Below are positions 1 through 4,104 of a stretch of 5,399 nucleotides of DNA, in pieces. The notes beneath the pieces were generated by a model. That model was not told the origin of the DNA. It saw only the letters and a list, made by a program, of their open reading frames with translations, and searched no databases. The DNA comes from Chloroflexota bacterium (GTDB lineage: Bacteria; Chloroflexota; Dehalococcoidia; DSTF01; JACRBR01), in assembly GCA_016213125.1 (NCBI GenBank), contig JACRBR010000128.1, forward strand, positions 1 through 5,399, in the 5' to 3' direction. Position 1 is the first letter of the stretch. Every line of letters starts with the position of its first letter. Both the position numbers and the translations under genes were made by a program.

Positions 1-6
1 ATGCCG

Positions 7-57
7 GCAGGTCGACTCGGCCCGGAAGGGTAACGTCGCCGGGAAGGACGAGAGAAC
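7..57 (+). promoter_or_regulatory. duplicated rplA leader with ribosome binding site
   Basis: This leader resembles the one before the intact rplA (about 970-1020). A 17-base block, GGGTAACGTCGCCGGGA, is identical at 28-44 and 993-1009. The Shine-Dalgarno-like GGGAAGGA at 41-48 lies 9 bases before the GTG start at 58. Because the match extends upstream of the coding region, the duplicated piece includes the rplK-rplA spacer and not only the gene. Whether the block has a regulatory role, such as L1 autoregulation, cannot be told from the sequence. Confidence 0.6.
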
Positions 58-345
58 GTGAAACGGGGCAAGAAGTACATCGAGAAGTCGAAGCTCGTCG
101 ATCCGGAGAAGCTGTACACGCCCGAAGAGGCCATCAAGCTCGCGAAGGAATGCTCCTTCGTGAAGTTCGACGAGACGGTCGAGCTGCACCTGCGCACCAC
201 CCTCGACCCGCGCCACGCCGACCAGCAGGTGCGCGGCACCGTCCTCCTCCCGCACGGGCTAGGCAAGTCCGTGCGGGTGCTGGTCTCCTTCTTCGGGCGG
301 GAGACGCCGGTGGAGCTGGACTTCCTCCAGGTCGAAAGGCTGTAG
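58..345 (+). pseudogene. rplA'-'nusG chimera: L1 N-terminus fused in frame to the NusG C-terminal tail
   Basis: A 95-residue frame starting with GTG after a good ribosome binding site. Residues 1-76 match residues 1-77 of the intact L1 encoded downstream (GKKYIEKSKLVDP, SFVKFDETVELHLRT, DPRHADQQ, LLPHGLGK), with about 10 substitutions. From residue 77 the match to L1 stops, and the tail SFFGRETPVELDFLQVERL is the typical end of NusG (its KOW domain closes with a FGRETPVELDF.QVE pattern). The junction lies within or next to TGCTGGTCT (278-286), which also occurs in intact rplA at 1244-1252. The product would lack most of L1, including the LGRVLGPKGLMPNP signature, and nearly all of NusG, so a normal role in either is unlikely. 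It sits just before rplK, where nusG normally ends. It could be a remnant of unequal crossing-over, a translated but useless fragment, or an assembly join. The identity of both halves is confident; biological reality is not. Confidence 0.8.
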
Positions 346-361
346 CGACACCGGAACCGTA

Positions 362-383
362 GCGCGGGCTTTCCAGCCCGCGC
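362..383. repeat. perfect 9-bp stem-loop palindrome, REP-like
   Basis: GCGCGGGCT, a TTCC loop, then AGCCCGCGC form a perfect 9-bp stem. No T-run follows, so a Rho-independent terminator is unlikely. A degenerate second copy lies 20 bases downstream, and together they occupy the gap between the chimera and rplK. From memory, this GCGGGC-TTCC-GCCCGC palindrome is a dispersed intergenic type in some GC-rich genomes; that was not checked. Confidence 0.7.
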
Positions 384-402
384 GATGCGGTCGAAAAAGT
401 TG

Positions 403-421
403 CGTGGGCCTTCAGCCCGCG
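403..421. repeat. second, degenerate copy of the GCGGGC stem-loop
   Basis: CGTGGGC, a 5-base loop CTTCA, then GCCCGCG pair over 7 positions with one T-G wobble. The loop and stem resemble the copy at 362-383, which points to a diverged second unit of the same repeat. The rest of 346-512 holds no gene that I can support; it is the leader of rplK. Confidence 0.55.
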
Positions 422-500
422 ATGTTAAACAAACCGAATACGGCCGCAACCGTGGCCAGCGCGTTAGACCTCACCGGCCGCCAACCAGCGAGGGAGCGTC

Positions 501-505
501 AGGAG
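501..505 (+). promoter_or_regulatory. ribosome binding site of rplK
   Basis: AGGAG lies 7 bases before the ATG at 513 and fixes that codon as the start of L11. Confidence 0.8.
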
Positions 506-512
506 AACCACC

Positions 513-935
513 ATGGCAAAGAAGATTCGCGCCGTCCTCACTCTCCAGATCGAAGCCGGAAAAGCCAACCCCGCCCCACCCGTCGGCCCGGCGTTGGGCC
601 AGCACGGCATCAACATCATGGGCTTCTGCAAGGAGTACAACGAGAAGACCTCTAGCCAGGCCGGCATGATCGTGCCGGCGGAAATCACCGTCTTCGAAGA
701 CCGCTCCTTCACCTTCGTGCTGAAGACGCCGCCCGCCAGCGATCTGCTGAAGAAGGCCGCCGGGCTCGAGAAGGGCAGCCGCGCCCAGAAGCGCGAGAAG
801 GTCGGCACCCTGAGCCGCGACCAGATCAAGAAGATCGCTGAGATGAAGGTGAAGGACCTCAACGCGAACGACGTCGAGGCCGCGATGCGCATGGTTGAAG
901 GCACCGCCCGTAGCATGGGCATCGAAGTCAGTTAG
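513..935 (+). CDS. rplK: 50S ribosomal protein L11
   Basis: L11 binds the GTPase-associated region of 23S rRNA and forms the base of the ribosomal stalk, where elongation factors and thiostrepton act. The 140-residue length equals the usual size (about 141). The N-terminal domain carries the proline-rich loop PAPPVGPALGQHG (residues 20-32) followed by INIMGFCKEYNEKT. The C-terminal rRNA-binding domain runs from about residue 70 and contains KTPPASDLLKKAAG and the end signature DLNANDVEAAMRMVEGTARS (116-135). The ATG follows an AGGAG site. It lies 85 bp before rplA on the same strand, the standard rplK-rplA order, so the two are probably co-transcribed. It follows a fragment of nusG, which is also its usual upstream neighbour. 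No defect is visible. Confidence 0.98.
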   Translation: MAKKIRAVLTLQIEAGKANPAPPVGPALGQHGINIMGFCKEYNEKTSSQAGMIVPAEITVFEDRSFTFVLKTPPASDLLKKAAGLEKGSRAQKREKVGTLSRDQIKKIAEMKVKDLNANDVEAAMRMVEGTARSMGIEVS

Positions 936-969
936 CCGGACGACGAAGGCCGAACGCAACCGCAAGTAG

Positions 970-1020
970 GCCGGCTCGGCCCCATACGTAAGGGGTAACG
1001 TCGCCGGGAGGAGTAGCGAG
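970..1020 (+). promoter_or_regulatory. rplA leader and ribosome binding site
   Basis: GGGAGGAG at 1006-1013 is a strong Shine-Dalgarno sequence 7 bases before the ATG at 1021. The 17-base block at 993-1009 is identical to that at 28-44 before the chimeric copy. CCCC at 980-983 can pair with GGGG at 992-995 around ATACGTAA, a short hairpin, but this pairing is not clearly kept in the other copy. Confidence 0.6.
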
Positions 1021-1734
1021 ATGCCAAAGCACGGTAAGAAGTACATCGAGAAGTCGAAGCTGGTCGATCCCGACAAGCTGTACACGCCCGACGAGGCGAT
1101 CAAGCTGGCGAAAGAGACATCGTTCGTGAAGTTCGACGAGACCGTCGAGCTGCACCTGCGCACCGGCTTGGACCCGCGCCACGCAGACCAGCAGATCCGC
1201 GGCACAGCGCTCCTGCCCCACGGCCTGGGCAAGACCGTCCGCTTGCTGGTCTTCGCCGAAGGTGAGGCCGCTCGGCTGGCGCAGGAAGCCGGAGCCGATG
1301 AGGTTGGCGGCGACGAGCTGATCAAGAAGGTCGAGGGCGGCTATACCGACTTCGACATCGCCATCGCGGAGCGCAGCCTGATGGGCAAGGTCGGCCGTCT
1401 CGGCCGCGTACTGGGGCCGAAGGGCCTCATGCCGAACCCCCGCTCTGGCACGGTCGTCGAGGGCGACGACATGCCCAAGGCCGTGAACGAGGCGCGGCAG
1501 GGCCGCGTCGAGTTTCGGCTGGACCGCACCGCCATCATCCACGTCCCGATCGGCAAGGTCTCGTTCGACGAGGCGGCGCTGGAAGAGAACATGGGCGTGC
1601 TGGTGTCCGAGATCGTGAAGGCGAAGCCCAGCGGCGGGAAGGGCATGTTCATCAAGAGCATCACCCTCACGACGACGATGGGCCCCGGCATCCGCCTCGA
1701 TCCCACGCCGACGCTGGCGATGCGGGCAGGTTAA
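1021..1734 (+). CDS. rplA: 50S ribosomal protein L1
   Basis: L1 binds helices 76-78 of 23S rRNA, forms the mobile L1 stalk that helps release deacylated tRNA from the E site, and in many bacteria represses its own mRNA. At 237 residues it has the normal family length. Domain I is formed by the N-terminus (GKKYIEKSKLVDPDKLYTPD, DETVELHLRTGLDPRHADQQ) and the C-terminus (GGKGMFIKSITLTTTMGPGI). The inserted domain II spans roughly residues 68-160 and carries the family signature LGRVLGPKGLMPNP (127-140). The ATG follows GGGAGGAG with 7-base spacing. It is paired with rplK. The usual following genes rplJ and rplL are not present; a hairpin and an unrelated unknown gene follow instead. Its first 77 codons exist a second time at 58-285 in diverged form. 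Confidence 0.98.
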   Translation: MPKHGKKYIEKSKLVDPDKLYTPDEAIKLAKETSFVKFDETVELHLRTGLDPRHADQQIRGTALLPHGLGKTVRLLVFAEGEAARLAQEAGADEVGGDELIKKVEGGYTDFDIAIAERSLMGKVGRLGRVLGPKGLMPNPRSGTVVEGDDMPKAVNEARQGRVEFRLDRTAIIHVPIGKVSFDEAALEENMGVLVSEIVKAKPSGGKGMFIKSITLTTTMGPGIRLDPTPTLAMRAG

Positions 1735-1746
1735 CGCGAGCCGTAC

Positions 1747-1768
1747 GGACAGGTCTTCAGACCTGTCC
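1747..1768. repeat. 10-bp perfect palindrome after rplA; possible transcription stop
   Basis: GGACAGGTCT and AGACCTGTCC (1747-1756 and 1759-1768) are perfectly complementary around TC, so the working form is a 9-bp stem with a TTCA loop. It lies 12 bases after the rplA stop. There is no T-run after it, so intrinsic termination is doubtful. It resembles the TTC-loop palindromes at 362-383 and 403-421 in design but has a different stem, and may be a dispersed intergenic repeat that also marks the end of the rplK-rplA transcript. Confidence 0.6.
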
Positions 1769-1835
1769 TGCAGCGCCGCGGACGGCGAACGAGCTTCACC
1801 TGCGAGCGGGTCTCGCGTCCCGCGGGCGCCTTTCA

Positions 1836-1841
1836 TACACT
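1836..1841 (+). promoter_or_regulatory. possible -10 element for a leaderless transcript
   Basis: TACACT lies 6 bases before the ATG at 1848, and no convincing ribosome binding site precedes that ATG. This spacing would fit a transcript that begins at the start codon. No good -35 element is visible, so this is only a weak candidate. Confidence 0.25.
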
Positions 1842-1847
1842 CAGGTC

Positions 1848-2336
1848 ATGCCCGTAAGACGCAAGCTCGGTGAAGCGGTCGTTGCACGCCCTGCGCGACA
1901 CGCATTCCTCCGCATCCGCGACTTCTTGGCGCTCGTCGACCACGGCGTGCGCGAGCGTATGGGCCCGCGCGCATACCGGTCTTGGGAGACGCGGCAGCGC
2001 TTCGGCTACGTGCAGTACTGGAAGGGCGAACACTGGCTGCACTACGAGTGCTGGGTGCAGCGCAAGACGCAGCGCCTCGAGATCGGCCTGCACTTCGAGG
2101 GAGACCGCGACCGCAGCTATGCGGCTGCCGGCCTGCTGGCCGAGCACGCGATCGAAGTAGCCGCAGCCGCGGGCCCCGAGTACGAGCTTGAGGAGTGGAC
2201 CCCCACCTGGGCCCGCCTGCACCGTGCCTTCCCCGCACCATCGCTGACGGAGGATCTGGCCGCCGATGCGGCGGCCCGCGTCGTAGCCCTGATCCACGGC
2301 ATGGAACCCCTGCTCGCGAAGGTCGGCCTCCGATGA
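1848..2336 (+). CDS. conserved-looking protein of unknown function, 162 residues
   Basis: I do not recognise a family. The frame is open from an ATG to TGA and has the codon style of its neighbours. The N-terminus is basic (MPVRRKLGEAVVARPARHAF). The centre is rich in aromatic residues: YVQYWKGEHWLHYECWVQR (about 54-72), then the patch LEIGLHFEGDRD (77-88), which has the alternating pattern of beta strands and ends with acidic and histidine residues. The C-terminal third (about 133-158) looks helical and alanine-rich. There is no signal peptide or membrane segment, so it is probably cytoplasmic. It lies 113 bp after rplA and 93 bp before the HisJ-like gene on the same strand, with repeats on both sides, so co-transcription is uncertain. 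No good ribosome binding site supports the start. The large antisense frames over it look like GC-driven shadows. Confidence 0.7.
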   Translation: MPVRRKLGEAVVARPARHAFLRIRDFLALVDHGVRERMGPRAYRSWETRQRFGYVQYWKGEHWLHYECWVQRKTQRLEIGLHFEGDRDRSYAAAGLLAEHAIEVAAAAGPEYELEEWTPTWARLHRAFPAPSLTEDLAADAAARVVALIHGMEPLLAKVGLR

Positions 2337-2352
2337 CACACCGACCTCCCGC

Positions 2353-2364
2353 ATGCGACAGCGC
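2353..2364 (+). repeat. module of the intergenic repeat family, ATGCGACAGCGC
   Basis: The 12-mer ATGCGACAGCGC also occurs at 3348-3359 and 3514-3525 inside the two long repeats after the HisJ-like gene. Here it stands alone in the gap before that gene, suggesting that the long repeats are assembled from smaller mobile or copied units. A chance match is possible but unlikely at three sites within 1.2 kb. Confidence 0.5.
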
Positions 2365-2395
2365 CATCGCTGCCTCTCGCACGATCGATATAGAA

Positions 2396-2429
2396 CCTCT
2401 GTGTGCTCTGTGTCTCTGTGGTGAATCAC
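2396..2429 (+). repeat. CTCTGTG-type low-complexity intergenic repeat abutting the start codon
   Basis: A short T/G/C-rich run of CTCTGTG and CTGTGTCTC units ends with GGTGAATCAC directly before the ATG at 2430. From memory, the same phrase occurs in intergenic regions of many unrelated bacterial genomes and metagenome bins; this is recollection, not a search. It argues that the frame upstream of 2430 is not part of the protein, although GTG codons at 2418 and 2421 lie close by. No clear ribosome binding site is seen. Confidence 0.6.
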
Positions 2430-3287
2430 ATGCTGGTTGACTGCCACGTCCACCTGCAGCCGCACGGCGAGAAGCCGCCGATGACGCGCGAGCGCATCGC
2501 CGAGTACCTGCGCGTCGCCCAGGAGCGGGGCGTTGACGCCATCTGCATCACCGAGCATCTCTTTCGGTTCGAGGAGGCGTACCGGGCGCTGTACGGCTGG
2601 TGGGACGCCGACCAGGACCAGCGGCTGGCGGGCATGGTCGCCCGCTACTGGAAGGACCACGTCAGCGGCAGCGTCGCCGACTACGTCCGCGTCGTCGAGG
2701 CGGCGAAGAGCGCCGGGCTGCCCGTGTACCTCGGGCTGGAGATGGACTGGCTGCCTGGAAAGAGCGACATCCTGCGCGAGTTCCTCGCCCCGTACGACTG
2801 GGACGTCGTGCTCGGCTCCGTGCACTACATAGGCGCCTGGGGTATCGACGACGACGAGTTCCTCTTCGAATGGGAGAATCGGGACGTAGCACAGGCGTGG
2901 GACAAATACGGCGCGCTGATGAGGGAGTTGGCGGAGACCGGCCTCGCCGACGTGCTGACGCATCCGGACGTGGTGAAGAAATTCGGCCACCGGCCCACCG
3001 ACGAAACCCCGCTGCACGCCGCCATCGTCGAAGGCGCCGCGTCGACCGGCGCCGCGATCGAGCTGAACACGAACGGCCTGCGCCGGTGCAAGGAGATCTT
3101 CCCCGCGCGGCCGCTGGTGGAGCGCGCGAAGGCCGCCGGCCTGCCCATCACCCTCGCATCGGACGCCCACTACCCGAAGCACGTCGGCCACGCCTTCGAC
3201 GAAGCGGCAGCCTGGGCCCGTCGCGCAGGATACGAGGAGGCGTCCTATTACGTCGGCCGCAAGCGAGAGTCATATCCGCTGAAGTGA
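2430..3287 (+). CDS. hisJ: PHP-domain phosphatase, histidinol-phosphatase HisJ family
   Basis: The family hydrolyses L-histidinol phosphate to histidinol, the penultimate stage of histidine synthesis, using a metal cluster in a PHP-type barrel; it acts in the cytoplasm. At 285 residues it has about the family's size. The metal-ligand motifs are present in order: DCHVH (residues 4-8), ITEH (40-43), GLEMDWLPG with Glu104, LGSVHYIGAWGID with His132, LTHPD with His178, and ASDAH with Asp245 and His247. The phrases GLEMDWLPGK and LGSVHYIGAWG are typical of HisJ rather than of PHP domains in DNA polymerases. I chose the ATG at 2430 because DCHVH must lie at the extreme N-terminus and the preceding bases are an intergenic repeat; an ATG at 2403 or GTG at 2421 are alternatives. 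No other his genes are nearby, so a different phosphoester substrate is possible. Confidence 0.88.
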   Translation: MLVDCHVHLQPHGEKPPMTRERIAEYLRVAQERGVDAICITEHLFRFEEAYRALYGWWDADQDQRLAGMVARYWKDHVSGSVADYVRVVEAAKSAGLPVYLGLEMDWLPGKSDILREFLAPYDWDVVLGSVHYIGAWGIDDDEFLFEWENRDVAQAWDKYGALMRELAETGLADVLTHPDVVKKFGHRPTDETPLHAAIVEGAASTGAAIELNTNGLRRCKEIFPARPLVERAKAAGLPITLASDAHYPKHVGHAFDEAAAWARRAGYEEASYYVGRKRESYPLK

Positions 3288-3297
3288 GTGCCGGGCC

Positions 3298-3409
3298 GTC
3301 ATTCTGAGCGCAGCGAAGAATCTTCGTCGGGCGTCGCCGAGAGTCCTATGCGACAGCGCGTTCGCGTCAGTAACAGAGGGCTGTCCACTGTCCACTGTGA
3401 GCTGTGTAT
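3298..3409 (+). repeat. long intergenic direct repeat, copy 1
   Basis: The unit begins GTCATTCTGAGCGCAGCGAA and runs through the palindrome CGAAGAATCTTCG (3314-3326), the 12-mer ATGCGACAGCGC (3348-3359) and two tandem TGTCCAC units, ending GAGCTGTGTA. About nine bases in ten match copy 2 at 3463-3575, with a few small insertions and deletions. It starts 10 bases after the stop of the HisJ-like gene. The GAGCGCAGCGAAGAATC core is, from memory, a widespread intergenic repeat in bacterial genomes and often yields false proteins reading SERSEES. No transposase or terminal inverted repeat is visible. Confidence 0.85.
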
Positions 3410-3426
3410 CACCGAGTGGCCTCCGC

Positions 3427-3442
3427 CCGGGCCATCATTCTG
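3427..3442 (+). repeat. truncated head of the same repeat family
   Basis: CCGGGCCATCATTCTG matches CCGGGCCGTCATTCTG at 3291-3306, just at and before the head of copy 1, with one difference. The similarity then stops. This is a third, broken occurrence between the two long copies. The remaining bases to 3462 show no gene or recognisable signal. Confidence 0.55.
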
Positions 3443-3462
3443 GTGGCGCGATAGGAGCTGCT

Positions 3463-3575
3463 GTCATTTCCGAGCGCAGCGAAGAATCTTCGTCGGGCGT
3501 CGCCAGGAGCCCAATGCGACAGCGCTTCGCGTCAGCAACAGAGAGGTCTGTCCACCGTCCACTGTGAACTGTGTA
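3463..3575 (+). repeat. long intergenic direct repeat, copy 2, ending at the moaC stop codon
   Basis: The module order is the same as in copy 1: head, palindrome CGAAGAATCTTCG (3480-3492), ATGCGACAGCGC (3514-3525), then TGTCCACCGTCCACTGTGAA. The period to copy 1 is 165 bp. Its last matching base touches the moaC stop codon at 3576-3578, so one boundary of the element coincides with a gene end. The 13-bp palindrome has only a 5-bp stem and no T-run, so it is a poor terminator. Confidence 0.85.
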
Positions 3576-4073
3576 CTACCTGGCCCTGAAGTTGCCCGAC
3601 TTCCCGCCGGACTTCGCAACCAACCGCACCTTCTCGATGCGCATGCCGCGGTCGGCGGCCTTGCACATGTCGTACACAGTCAGCGCCGCGACGCTCACGG
3701 CCGTCAGCGCCTCCATCTCCACGCCCGTCTTCCCCGTCGTGCGTACCGTTGCCTCGATCTCGATGCTGGACGCCTTCACGTCCGGCGTCAGCGTGACGTC
3801 GATGCCCGTCAGCAGCAGTGGGTGGCACAGCGGAATCAGCTCGTGGGTGCGCTTGGCCGCCAACACGCCGGCGATCTGGGCGACTGCGAGCACGTCGCCC
3901 TTCGCGACACCGCCGCGCTGGATGAGCGCCAGCGTCTCCGGCTTCATGACGATGCGGCCCCGCGCTGTCGCGACTCGCACCGTGTCGTCTTTCGGGGAGA
4001 CATCGACCATCCTGGCGCGCCCGCGGGCGTCGATGTGAGAGAGCTTTGCGACCTTCGCCGCACGTGCAGCCAT
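3576..4073 (-). CDS. moaC: cyclic pyranopterin monophosphate synthase MoaC
   Basis: MoaC converts the 3',8-cyclo-GTP made by MoaA into cyclic pyranopterin monophosphate, the first intermediate of molybdenum cofactor synthesis, in the cytoplasm. The 165-residue length is normal. Visible family blocks are LSHIDARGRARMVDVS (11-26), AQIAGVLAAKRTHELIPLCH (65-84), TTGKTGVEMEALTAVSVAAL (112-131) and YDMCKAADRGM (134-144), ending with VAKSGGKSG. Asp135 and Lys138 in DMCK correspond to the catalytic Asp/Lys pair known from E. coli MoaC (128 and 131), and His77 lies in the conserved KRTHEL segment. The ATG at 4073 is preceded by AGGAAAGAG (4076-4084 on the complementary strand). It follows moaA after 31 bp, so the two are almost surely co-transcribed. 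The C-terminus is complete and abuts repeat copy 2. Confidence 0.97.
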   Translation of the reverse strand: MAARAAKVAKLSHIDARGRARMVDVSPKDDTVRVATARGRIVMKPETLALIQRGGVAKGDVLAVAQIAGVLAAKRTHELIPLCHPLLLTGIDVTLTPDVKASSIEIEATVRTTGKTGVEMEALTAVSVAALTVYDMCKAADRGMRIEKVRLVAKSGGKSGNFRAR

Positions 4074-4083
4074 CGCTCTTTCC

Positions 4084-4104
4084 TAACGACTAACGACCAA
4101 ACGA
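4084..4104. repeat. short tandem TAACGAC units in the moaA-moaC gap
   Basis: TAACGAC occurs twice in tandem (4084-4097) and is followed by a degenerate CAAACGAC, filling nearly all of the 31-bp space between moaA and moaC. On the gene strand the run reads GTCGTTAGTCGTTAGG and its end provides the AGG of the moaC ribosome binding site. Confidence 0.6.

Noticed and set aside
471..1325. 284-residue open frame on the minus strand
   Set aside because: It is antisense to rplK and part of rplA and has no protein features of its own.
928..1836. 302-residue open frame on the minus strand
   Set aside because: It is antisense to rplA over its whole coding length; rplA is certain. Long stop-free antisense frames are common at this GC content.
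2389..2394. Promoter -10 element TATAGA before hisJ
   Set aside because: Only 4 of 6 bases fit and there is no matching -35 element; too weak to list.
1833..3191. 452-residue open frame on the minus strand
   Set aside because: It lies antisense to the HisJ-like gene and the unknown gene, has the composition of a GC-driven shadow frame, and shows no recognisable motif. The plus strand carries a full PHP metal-site series.
3314..3326. Intrinsic terminator at CGAAGAATCTTCG
   Set aside because: The stem has only 5 bp around a 3-base loop and no T-run follows on either strand.
3298..3575. CRISPR array
   Set aside because: Only two ~112-bp repeat units with one spacer-like gap, and they are imperfect. 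CRISPR repeats are about 23-50 bp, regular and numerous, and no cas gene is present.
3298..3575. Insertion sequence or MITE
   Set aside because: There are no clear terminal inverted repeats, target-site duplications or transposase. A dispersed passive repeat remains possible.
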